From Deltaproteobacteria bacterium (GTDB lineage: Bacteria > SAR324 > NAC60-12): a stretch of 51,525 nt of DNA. Location: the NCBI GenBank assembly GCA_002683655.1, contig NYTS01000060.1, positions 1 to 51,525 on the forward strand. The letters are read 5' to 3'. The notes beneath the pieces are model-generated. The model was given only the letters and a program-made list of their open reading frames with translations, was not told where the DNA came from and did no database searches. A program made the translations under genes and the position numbers. Shown piece by piece: positions 39,166 to 47,919 of this stretch. Positions within the stretch are counted from its first letter, which is position 1, and the number at the start of each line of letters is the position of its first letter.

Positions 39166-40545
39166 TTGTCCACTGTCGAACTTTTTTTCGATCGGGGGAC
39201 ACTACTTCTTAAAAACCTACCAACGGCGCTCCGAAAAACTTTCTCCCAACTCAAATGGGATGAAAGAGTTCTTTCTTATCGTGCTCCTGCCAACAACTAC
39301 TACGATATTGCTTTATATTTCCATAAAGAAGGTATCCCATTTCTAGACAATGCCAAAGAATTTGAGCCTACCAGTTTTCATCTTTCCCAAAAAATAACTC
39401 CAAGAAATTATCAACAGGAAGCTCTTGATCACTGGCTTCAAGCAGGAAAGCGGGGAGTTGTTACTCTGCCCACTGGAGCTGGTAAAACGATGCTAGCGAT
39501 GCTCTGTATTTCTAAAACGTCACGTCCAACACTAGTTCATGTGCCCACGATTGATCTGATGCAGCAATGGCATGGCTTATTAGAGCAATTTTTTGGGATG
39601 AAGGTTGGTCGAGTGGGTGGTGGCTATAAAGAGTGGGAACAACTGACTGTGAGTACTTATGATTCTGCTCTACTCCAGGTTGAATATTACGGTAATCGAT
39701 ATGGCCTTTTAATCTTTGATGAATGCCATCACCTGCCAGGGCATCAATTTCAATATGCTGCTCTAGCCTCAATAGCTCCATTTCGTCTTGGCCTAACAGC
39801 AACCCCGGAGAGGTCAGATGGCAAGGAAACTCTTCTTTACGAAATCTGTGGACCCTTGGTTTATCAAGTTCATATTGATGAACTAGAAGGTCGTACTCTG
39901 GCGCCATATCGAGTTCAAACCATAGAAATTGAACTCACAACTTCTGAACTCGAAGAATATCAAGAATTAAGAAATATATTTCTAAACTTCATTCGAAGAG
40001 AGAGAATTCGATTTGATGAACCCAACGGTTGGCAAAACTTCTTGTTTAAAAGCAGTCGCAGTCTTGAGGGGAGAGAGGCTTTTCAGGCTTATTTGGCTCA
40101 GAAGAAATTAAGCCAGGCTTCTGGGACAAAACTCCAAAAAGTCTGGCAACTCTTGACACAACATATTGATGACAGAGTGATTTTATTCACCCAAGATAAT
40201 GAAATGGCTTACAAGATTGGACGTGAATTTTTACTACCCGTACTGACCCATCACACCAAGTCAACAGAAAGAGATCAACTGCTCAAAAAATTTAGAGAAG
40301 GGATTTATCCTACTTTGGTGACTTCGAAGGTTCTAAACGAAGGTGTCGATGTCCCAGAAGCCAATGTGGCTATCGTGGTATCAGGAAGCGGTAGTACAAG
40401 GGAACATGTTCAAAGATTAGGACGAATCCTACGTGCGCGCCCTAATAAGGAGGCAATCCTTTATGAGCTTGTTTCGAGGGGAACGGCTGAGCTGTACGTG
40501 AACCAAAGACGAAGACAGCACAGAGCCTATGATCGTTACCGATAA
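39166..40545 (+). CDS. DEAD/DEAH helicase, XPB-like
   Basis: ITPRNYQQEALDHWLQAGKRGVVTLPTGAGKTMLA, LLIFDECHHLPGHQF, LGLTATPERSDGKE, TSKVLNEGVDVPEANVAIVVSGSGSTREHVQRLGRILRA; TTG start. Confidence 0.9.
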   Translation: MSTVELFFDRGTLLLKNLPTALRKTFSQLKWDERVLSYRAPANNYYDIALYFHKEGIPFLDNAKEFEPTSFHLSQKITPRNYQQEALDHWLQAGKRGVVTLPTGAGKTMLAMLCISKTSRPTLVHVPTIDLMQQWHGLLEQFFGMKVGRVGGGYKEWEQLTVSTYDSALLQVEYYGNRYGLLIFDECHHLPGHQFQYAALASIAPFRLGLTATPERSDGKETLLYEICGPLVYQVHIDELEGRTLAPYRVQTIEIELTTSELEEYQELRNIFLNFIRRERIRFDEPNGWQNFLFKSSRSLEGREAFQAYLAQKKLSQASGTKLQKVWQLLTQHIDDRVILFTQDNEMAYKIGREFLLPVLTHHTKSTERDQLLKKFREGIYPTLVTSKVLNEGVDVPEANVAIVVSGSGSTREHVQRLGRILRARPNKEAILYELVSRGTAELYVNQRRRQHRAYDRYR

Positions 40546-40550
40546 CGATC
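40531..40550. repeat. Perfect inverted repeat GATCGTTA-CCGA-TAACGATC spanning both convergent stop codons
   Basis: Read directly. Forward GAT CGT TAC CGA TAA (DRYR*) ends the helicase; reverse GAT CGT TAT CGG TAA (DRYR*) ends FliN. Confidence 0.9.
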
Positions 40551-41207
40551 CATGCCTGCCATTCGTTTCACACGGTCGGTCGGGGAAATGATCTCTGTGA
40601 TTCTTGCACCAAATTTTTCTTTATAAACTACTACCTCACCCCGCGCAACGAGTTTACCATTCACAAATACGTCAAGGTCTTCCCCGACTAAGCGGTGCAA
40701 TTCTAGAACGGAACCTTGACCCAAAGAGAGCAAATCACTGATGCTCATCTTTGCACGACCAACTTCGAAAGTGACAGTTAGAGGCATTTCCATAAGGAAA
40801 TTTACGTCGACATTAGGCGGTGGAGAATCATCTTCTGCTTCACCCGTCTGTTCATCGACCATGTTCAGCATGCTGTCCATGTTACCTAATTGGTCGGCAG
40901 AATCTCCAGGGGGTCCAAAACTGCCTAAATCCACTCCGCTGACAGTAGCTGTGTTTTCTGAAGCTCCCGCTAATGAATCAAGATCAGTTGCTCCTGCATC
41001 AACACTGGAGTTCTCAGCTTCTTGACCATCAAAAAAGTCATCGACTGAAGAACTTTCTGTGTTTACTGAAGCGCTTTCGCCATCATCGTCACCTCCCCCA
41101 AAGAGGTTCTCAACACTTTCTTCAGAACTTACTTCTGCAGGAGGCGGTTCAGCACCTTCCTCTCCCCCAAAAATAGAATCTAAATCATCTTGGGACATGT
41201 CTGCCAT
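40536..41207 (-). CDS. fliN: Flagellar motor switch protein FliN with long acidic N-terminal extension
   Basis: C-terminal SpoA domain NFLMEMPLTVTFEVGRAKMSISDLLSLGQGSVLELHRLVGEDLDVFVNGKLVARGEVVVYKEKFGARITEI; ~130-residue acidic linker at the N-terminus. Confidence 0.95.
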   Translation of the reverse strand: MADMSQDDLDSIFGGEEGAEPPPAEVSSEESVENLFGGGDDDGESASVNTESSSVDDFFDGQEAENSSVDAGATDLDSLAGASENTATVSGVDLGSFGPPGDSADQLGNMDSMLNMVDEQTGEAEDDSPPPNVDVNFLMEMPLTVTFEVGRAKMSISDLLSLGQGSVLELHRLVGEDLDVFVNGKLVARGEVVVYKEKFGARITEIISPTDRVKRMAGMDRYR

Positions 41208-41219
41208 GTTCAGGGCTCC

Positions 41220-42134
41220 TTAATTGTCGATCCTGATTTCCTCAATATTGTCTTTGACCCAAAGAAAGCGAGGCTTATCAGCACTTAGTTCTTTACAAGA
41301 GTTTGGGCCACCAAATTCTTGCTGGTATAGTTTCAATTTCCAATTAACTTTGGGTTTTTCTTTTAAACAGAAGTGAGCTTCAAAAGAATTTTTTGTTGGA
41401 AACACTTCTTGAGTGATTTGAATTTCACCGTTCAATTGCCGATCTTTGAGATATTTTCGGATTTCTAGTTCGACTACTTGAAGCCAAGCCGGGAGAAAGA
41501 CATTTCCTCGATGAAATTCAATAGGTAAATCTTCGTAGAGTAATGCATTTATCAAACTAGTTTCTACTCTGCCGTACATCTTACCGCTGGGCATGTCCAG
41601 CACTGTTGGTGCGAAGCGATGCCCACCAAGGTGTGATGATTCCCAAATTTCGATAGAAGGGTCTGTATTGGAAATTGATTCTCTTAGGGTGTCGAAAAGC
41701 TTCTGTCCAAATTTCGCGCAGCATTGATCATGCCTGCCATGGGTGCAGACAAACAGTTGTTTATTGCTTGAAAGAGCCTTCGGTGAGTATGTTTTGTAGC
41801 TACCCTTGAGATGATTTTCCAATACTTCAAACACCGCTTCGATTGGAATGTTTTCGTAAAGAACCCCCTCAGGATAAGAAAATATTTTTAAGCCTTCAGA
41901 GGTTGTTTGATTTGGGTGCTGAATCAATCTGGTTAAAATTCCACCATGTATTTCCGCCTGACTATCTTTCCACTCTGAGTATTGAGATGTCCAATCTCCA
42001 TCTGAATCTTGAAAGGCTTTTTGTCCCCACTTCGTTTTTGGCCAAGTAATGAAGAAGAAGTGCTTTGCGTGACCAGCAGTTCCTCCCATTGGCTCATTCA
42101 AATTAAGCGAGTATTCACTGCAATAATGCTTCAT
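41220..42134 (-). CDS. Sucrase/ferredoxin-like (thioredoxin-like) family protein
   Basis: FVCTHGRHDQCCAKFGQKLFDTL and WESSHLGGHRFAPTVLDMPSGKMYGRV signatures. ORF is open to 42161; the Met at 42134 removes the overlap with scpA. Confidence 0.85.
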   Translation of the reverse strand: MKHYCSEYSLNLNEPMGGTAGHAKHFFFITWPKTKWGQKAFQDSDGDWTSQYSEWKDSQAEIHGGILTRLIQHPNQTTSEGLKIFSYPEGVLYENIPIEAVFEVLENHLKGSYKTYSPKALSSNKQLFVCTHGRHDQCCAKFGQKLFDTLRESISNTDPSIEIWESSHLGGHRFAPTVLDMPSGKMYGRVETSLINALLYEDLPIEFHRGNVFLPAWLQVVELEIRKYLKDRQLNGEIQITQEVFPTKNSFEAHFCLKEKPKVNWKLKLYQQEFGGPNSCKELSADKPRFLWVKDNIEEIRIDN

Positions 42135-42136
42135 AA

Positions 42137-42967
42137 CTACAAGCTCTCGGATTGACGCCACATCTGCAGAGTCTTTTCCAAATCTGGGTGGGGTAGACAG
42201 TGAATTGGACCAAAAGTTTCTGATTGTACGACTTGAATCAAGTGATGCTTCAGCATTTCCAAGACTGCAAGGAAGGTAAGGATAAGATGGGATCTATTAT
42301 GAGATCTTGGGTAGAGATTCTCGTATGAGAGGCTAGCCTTGGTCTGGAACATGTTTAGCAGATCAATGATTCTATCTTCGATTCGGTATCTTTCTGGTTC
42401 AACTTGGTGGTGATGGATTCTCGGACGCCTTTGCATAACCAGTTTGAAGGAATTCAATAAGTCAATGAGAGAAACCTCCTCTGATAAAGTTTGAACTTCC
42501 CTAATCTCATCTGCCTTTTCGACAGACTCCTCAAGATTGTCCTCTCCACGTGGAAATACGTCTCTGCCTAGCCAATCTCTTGCTCCAATGGCATAAGCTG
42601 CATCTTTAAAGCGTTGATACTCCATCAAACGTCGTCGAAGCGTTTCTTCTGGATCTTCTCTCTCATCACTTTCCTCCGTGACTGGTGGCCTTGGGAGCAA
42701 GGTTCTAGACTTAATAAGAATTAATGTGGCAGCAATCTCGAGGAACTCACCTGCGATGTCTAAATCAACAGTTTGTAACGCACGGATATAACCTAGGTAA
42801 GCTGCAGTGAGATCTGCCAACCGGACTTCATCGATTGAAACTTTTTTCTTACGAATCAAATGGAGTAAAAGTTCAAGCGGCCCCTCAAATACTTCAATCT
42901 TAACTTCGAGGGGTTTCTCGCGATCTGGGTAGATCCCCAATGCAGGAATAGCTTCCCACTCAGTCAA
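42137..42967 (-). CDS. scpA: Segregation and condensation protein A
   Basis: VKIEVFEGPLELLLHLIRKKKVSIDEVRLADLTAAYLGYI...IAGEFLEIAATLILIKSRTLLP. Confidence 0.96.
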   Translation of the reverse strand: MTEWEAIPALGIYPDREKPLEVKIEVFEGPLELLLHLIRKKKVSIDEVRLADLTAAYLGYIRALQTVDLDIAGEFLEIAATLILIKSRTLLPRPPVTEESDEREDPEETLRRRLMEYQRFKDAAYAIGARDWLGRDVFPRGEDNLEESVEKADEIREVQTLSEEVSLIDLLNSFKLVMQRRPRIHHHQVEPERYRIEDRIIDLLNMFQTKASLSYENLYPRSHNRSHLILTFLAVLEMLKHHLIQVVQSETFGPIHCLPHPDLEKTLQMWRQSESL

Positions 42968-45653
42968 GATTCATCTCTTTCATAAGTTGCTCGGCTGTAT
43001 TTCCAGCATTTGAAGATTCATACCTTGATTTTGCGCCTCGGGTGACTTTTCTGAGGTCATCTTGGGTTCGAATTATTTTTGGTCTTATAAAAAGCAGAAG
43101 ATTTGTTTTATCTGTCGTATCACTGCTGCTGGCAAAAAGTCCTCCAATTAAAGGTAAATCTCGAAATCCTGGGACTGAATTTGCTGAATTCCGTCGAGTT
43201 TCGTTGATTAAGCCACCCAACACTACAATCTCATTGTCTCTGGTAACCACTGTAGTGCTCAACTCTCTCTTAAAAGTTGTGATGGCTGTCTGCGCACTTG
43301 TTGCCCCACTTGTTACTATATTACTTGATTCCTGTTGAATCTCGAGACGAATGCTATCTTCACCACTAATTTGAGGCTTAATTGTTAGTTTAATCCCAAT
43401 GTCTTTAAATTCAGTTTCGGTAGTGGTGACTCCATTGTTATTCGTTACGGTTCTAGTAGAAACCGGAGTGTTCGTTGTGACATTGATGCTTGAAGAAACG
43501 TTGTTAAGCATCATGATCTGAGGATTTGCAAGAATATCAACATCTTGGTCTTGTTGAGTGGCCCTTATGAAGGCTCCAAAACTAAAATATTGTTGACCAC
43601 CAAACTCAATTTCACCACCAACAACCCCAAAAGCCGAGTTTTGACCAGCTGCTGTAGCTGTGGTGGCGTTAAATGGTGTTGTTCCTGGGAATCCGCCGGT
43701 ACTAATTCGACCATCATCTTCGCCAGCAACTCGCCAGTTGATACCCAAATCAAGACTTTTGGTCAATGTGATTTCCATCAGCATTGCTTCAACATAAACT
43801 TGTAAGCGAGGCACATCTAGCCTTGAGATAATCTCTTCGAGCGTAGGTAACGTTTCAGGTGGTGCAAAAATTAGCAAGGAATTGGTTGCCTCGTCAGATG
43901 TAATGGAGATTTCTCCACTTGTTTCGACAGCTTGACTTGGTTTGTCATCAGCAGTTTCTTTATTTTTAGCTTCTGTTTGCGTTGCTATCTCACGAATTCT
44001 TCCTGTCAGTTCAAGTAGCAATGGAGCCATGTCCTTGGCAACTGCGTGTTTTAGCGCGTACAAACGGAAGTTGCTCTGAGCCCTGTCTTCCTCTTGGAAA
44101 ACATCTAGCATTCCCAGGAGACTTTTGAGCTGTGAGAGTTTTTTCTGATCAGTAATAACAATGAGAGCGTTTAATCGAGGTTCAGGGATTATCTTAAAGG
44201 AATCAGTTGTTTGGCTCTTTTTCTCTCCTTCTTTTTCAACTACTTTGATTTCTGAGAAAACATTAGTCAGTAGACCTGACATAGTGTCAGCACGGGTGAA
44301 CTTTAGAGGTACTAATTCGTATAAGACATCTCCAGCTGCCTGTTGAGGAATATCTAGACGCTCAGCAAGTTCTATAACACGGTCAGTAGTGAATCCATCT
44401 GCAAGAATTATAAGAGCATTCAGTCTCGTTTCTGGGATGATTTTAACAGGACTTGATTTCGCAGTTTCCCCCTTATCCTGCCCCTGAACAATCTGGTCAG
44501 TGAAAATTGTTGCCAGGAGTTGTCCGAGTGGTCCTGCCTCAGCATAACTTACTGGATGTATCGTTATTTCAACACCTCTCTCTCTCTCTACATCCAACTG
44601 CTCAATCAAGCTGACTGCGCTTCCCGTACTGATTGCACTGGCAAGGATCACTACAGCATTCATAGGCTCAAAGGGTACTAGTTGCACAGAAGCTGTTTTC
44701 GGGAAAACAGTCTGTAGTAAGCCTATCACTTCCTGAGGTTTTAGGAATCGGAGCCTTTGAATAGTCATTTGTTTGCCTTCAACAGGCACATCGATTTTTT
44801 CTAGGAAACTTACCAATTCTTCTGTAACGGGTTTATTTGCAACAATGAAGAGAGCGTTCATTCGCTCTTCAATAACTAGCTTGAATGTGATTGCTTTACC
44901 ACTGCGCTGCAAATTAGCATAAAGATCTGTAACAGTTTTATGTAACTCTTTAATATCACTATGTTTTGGTGTAAAAAGTGTGACTGCCTGTCCAACGCCT
45001 TCTGGCTCTGGAACATCCAACATTTCAATGATTTCTTCGATCCGTTCCACGTTTGCAGCATTGTCCAAAACGATTAGCATCTCTAAGGGCTCATAGAGAA
45101 GCATGGCTCCAGCTTTTGAGAAGATCGGCTGTAGTGTCGCTTGTATTCTTTTAAGATCAGCATGTTTGAAGCTGATCAATCGCATCACAAATTCTTGTTG
45201 AGTGTCTAGGGGTACTTCTTGTGAGATGTTAAGTCTGAGAAATCTGGCCTCAGCAGCAGGAAGAATTTCAACGACGTTACTTTTGGGTCTGGGTACTAGA
45301 GCAAGCCCTTGGGTCTGAAGAATCTTCTCGAAGAAATACAGCGCGTCTTTTGCAGAAACTTTTAGATTTGGAGGAGCCGTGATTGACATCTGCCCACGTA
45401 GATTTTTCTCTTCGTAAAGAAAAACTGTGTTGGTTTCAATGGCAATAATTTTTATAAATTCTTGAAGAATCAGGGTGGGGGGTAAGTTGATTGAGACGTC
45501 CTTGGAAAGGGCCTCGAATCGTGACCGCATTTCTACCGTAGCATTATCAACTGCAGAATCTTCTTGGGCAAAAACTGGGAAAATTACTGAAAAAAAACAT
45601 AGCAGAATCAATGCTGTGAGGAACTTGTGAATCCGCAACAAGTGTAAAATCAT
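42960..45653 (-). CDS. gspD: Type II secretion/type IV pilus-family secretin (GspD-like) with expanded N-domain array
   Basis: Signal peptide, N0-like region, six N1-like repeats, C-terminal secretin domain (VEAMLMEITLTKSLDLGINW ... NEIVVLGGLINETRRNSANSVPGFRDLPLIGGLFASSSDTTDKTNLLLFIRPKII). Confidence 0.93.
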   Translation of the reverse strand: MILHLLRIHKFLTALILLCFFSVIFPVFAQEDSAVDNATVEMRSRFEALSKDVSINLPPTLILQEFIKIIAIETNTVFLYEEKNLRGQMSITAPPNLKVSAKDALYFFEKILQTQGLALVPRPKSNVVEILPAAEARFLRLNISQEVPLDTQQEFVMRLISFKHADLKRIQATLQPIFSKAGAMLLYEPLEMLIVLDNAANVERIEEIIEMLDVPEPEGVGQAVTLFTPKHSDIKELHKTVTDLYANLQRSGKAITFKLVIEERMNALFIVANKPVTEELVSFLEKIDVPVEGKQMTIQRLRFLKPQEVIGLLQTVFPKTASVQLVPFEPMNAVVILASAISTGSAVSLIEQLDVERERGVEITIHPVSYAEAGPLGQLLATIFTDQIVQGQDKGETAKSSPVKIIPETRLNALIILADGFTTDRVIELAERLDIPQQAAGDVLYELVPLKFTRADTMSGLLTNVFSEIKVVEKEGEKKSQTTDSFKIIPEPRLNALIVITDQKKLSQLKSLLGMLDVFQEEDRAQSNFRLYALKHAVAKDMAPLLLELTGRIREIATQTEAKNKETADDKPSQAVETSGEISITSDEATNSLLIFAPPETLPTLEEIISRLDVPRLQVYVEAMLMEITLTKSLDLGINWRVAGEDDGRISTGGFPGTTPFNATTATAAGQNSAFGVVGGEIEFGGQQYFSFGAFIRATQQDQDVDILANPQIMMLNNVSSSINVTTNTPVSTRTVTNNNGVTTTETEFKDIGIKLTIKPQISGEDSIRLEIQQESSNIVTSGATSAQTAITTFKRELSTTVVTRDNEIVVLGGLINETRRNSANSVPGFRDLPLIGGLFASSSDTTDKTNLLLFIRPKIIRTQDDLRKVTRGAKSRYESSNAGNTAEQLMKEMNLD

Positions 45654-45667
45654 GAAATGTAGTGAGT

Positions 45668-46351
45668 CTATTGGTTGAAGGGATGATTTGAAAGAAACCT
45701 TGCAAACTCCAGGTCTAGAGGTGTTGTGATCTTTAGATTTGTTTCCTCTCCAGGTATAAAATGTATGGGTATCCCAGTTTTCTCAATTAGAGAGGCATCA
45801 TCTGTAACGTCCCAATCTTCTTTCTGAGACTGAAGTGTCGCTTGCCAGTAAGGTGATAAATGAAACCCTTGTGGGGTTTGAGTCGCTACATAATCTTGTC
45901 GATTTACCATCTTCACCTGATCCCCATTAATTTGGCGAATTGTGTCCTTCAATGGAATGACAGGAATAACAGCTGGATAATGCTCCAGCGCTCGGATGAC
46001 CCTACTGATAAGCTCTGTCGAACAGAGTGGTCTTGCTGCATCGTGCACGATAACTCTTTCAACCAAACGATCTGTTTGAATTTGTGTTAGCGCTGCTGCA
46101 ACAGAATCTTGACGTCTCTCTCCCCCCATAACGAGAGTCAGATCAGGGAGTGGGCGTAAAGAGTTTAAAAATTTTTGGTCCTCTTGAGCATAAACCAGAT
46201 AAATATGACAGATCTGTGGGTGACTAATTACTTTTCGGAGTGTCTCTTCTAGTACGCTTGAATCATTCAGTGGAAGGAATAATTTGTTTTGATTAGCTCC
46301 CATTCGCCTGCCTTGGCCGGCAGCTGGTAGGATTGCAGCAACTAGTGTCAT
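45668..46351 (-). CDS. ispD: 2-C-methyl-D-erythritol 4-phosphate cytidylyltransferase
   Basis: AAILPAAGQGRRMGANQNKLFLPL, VIVHDAARPLCS, VIPLKDTIRQI, QTPQGFHLSPYWQA, TDDASLIEK. Confidence 0.95.
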   Translation of the reverse strand: MTLVAAILPAAGQGRRMGANQNKLFLPLNDSSVLEETLRKVISHPQICHIYLVYAQEDQKFLNSLRPLPDLTLVMGGERRQDSVAAALTQIQTDRLVERVIVHDAARPLCSTELISRVIRALEHYPAVIPVIPLKDTIRQINGDQVKMVNRQDYVATQTPQGFHLSPYWQATLQSQKEDWDVTDDASLIEKTGIPIHFIPGEETNLKITTPLDLEFARFLSNHPFNQ

Positions 46352-46390
46352 TCGATGGAGTATTCAACTCACTAGATTTTGTAGTCCGGC

Positions 46391-47722
46391 TCAGAATGCA
46401 AATCGAAGCTGAATCACATCACGAGCATTTGTCTTGTCGCCAGCTTCTTGCCCCATGCTTTCAGTGTAATGTGCATATTCAATTGTGAAAAAACGGAAAA
46501 AAATAAATGGGTTGATTTCAGCACCCCAAGTCGGTCGATTTTGATTGACACCACCTCTCACCGAAACGAAGCTTGCACCTGAATCAATTGGAAGAAAACC
46601 TAATTCCCATCCCCAATTAAATCTCTTCTGCAGACATCCAGGACTTCCCTTGTTTTCAAAACAGTAGGTGTCATTTGCGTTAGCGTAGGTAAAATCACGA
46701 AGATCAGCTGCGAAGAGAAAGCGTATGGGGCCAAACTTTGGTTGTGCTGAGAAACCAATGTCATATTCTGGCATATGGGACCTCGGACAATTATCAGAGC
46801 TTCCAAAATCAAGATGTCCGACGTTATGAGCAACCCCTCCAAAAGTCATCCTCAGCCATGAAGCTGAAACTGCCCGTCGCTGGAAACCAACACTGTAGGA
46901 ATTTGCAATCTTCTTTGAGGTGTAACATGCAAATTTGGATTCTATTTTTTCAGCAAGTTTTTGGACGTCCAAATTTTGAATCTGAGTAGTAACATTGTCT
47001 ATGAAGAGGGCGTCAGCGAGTGTAAGGTTATCAGCACCATTTGCTGCTGCTTGGACTAAAAGAGTATTTAGTTGAGTCAGATCAGCAACACTGATCACAT
47101 CTTCAGTGATATCCTCAAAAGCTACCGTCGTAAATGGCTGTTCTCTTCTTGTAACTGTGTTTTGCTGGACCCCAAAAATCCATTGCCCTGTTCCTGGTGC
47201 CACAGCTAAGCCGTACCGCAACATGCCATCCTCACGCATGCCTAACCCAATGTTGCTATTCTTTATGGTGTTTACCGCCTGTTCTTGACTTGATGCTCCT
47301 GAGGAATCAACAGTAGCTGAAAAATCATAAGCATACTCGAGGGAATAAATTGCGCCGACAGTGAACCAATCACCAAAAGGTAAAATAAAGCTAAATGAGT
47401 TCAACGATCGTATATGCAAGAGATCTATTGAAACAGAAGCTCCATCACTAAGTTTTTCCTGGCTAGACTGCAATTCACTAATAGCTGGAATTTCCAGCAA
47501 AATGTTCAGGTTCAACATCAAACTATCAACACCACCCAATCCAGCTGGATTGTAATACAATGCAGACTCGTCGGCGCTCAGCGCAACCCCAGTATTTCCC
47601 ATGCCAAGGTTTCTAACTGCCTGCCCAGGTCGACGCAACTCAGAATAAGAGGTGTCGTATGTTTGCGCTTGCAGAATACTTGAGAGATTGAAAAAAAGAA
47701 GGATCAGTAGTAAAAGTCTCAT
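46391..47722 (-). CDS. Outer-membrane protein of unknown function (UPF0164/PorV/OmpP1-like)
   Basis: Signal peptide; GQAVRNLGMGNTGVALSADESALYYNPAGLGGVDSLMLNL typical of OM transport-like barrels; C-terminal ...DVIQLRFAF. Confidence 0.75.
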   Translation of the reverse strand: MRLLLLILLFFNLSSILQAQTYDTSYSELRRPGQAVRNLGMGNTGVALSADESALYYNPAGLGGVDSLMLNLNILLEIPAISELQSSQEKLSDGASVSIDLLHIRSLNSFSFILPFGDWFTVGAIYSLEYAYDFSATVDSSGASSQEQAVNTIKNSNIGLGMREDGMLRYGLAVAPGTGQWIFGVQQNTVTRREQPFTTVAFEDITEDVISVADLTQLNTLLVQAAANGADNLTLADALFIDNVTTQIQNLDVQKLAEKIESKFACYTSKKIANSYSVGFQRRAVSASWLRMTFGGVAHNVGHLDFGSSDNCPRSHMPEYDIGFSAQPKFGPIRFLFAADLRDFTYANANDTYCFENKGSPGCLQKRFNWGWELGFLPIDSGASFVSVRGGVNQNRPTWGAEINPFIFFRFFTIEYAHYTESMGQEAGDKTNARDVIQLRFAF

Positions 47723-47919
47723 GGTTAACCAGAAAGAATCTAATTTGATTTTGCCTCAAAATGCAGTAGTTGTGCCCCTTGCTGGCCCCAAAAAGCGCCA
47801 ACAAGCTTACAATTTTTGGGTTTAAAGTGTAGAATCTTTCCTGAAAAAATCTTTGTTAGTTTCTCAATGATGCCACTTGGATAGTGGTTGTATTCTTTAT
47901 GCCAAGACATGGAGGTTGA

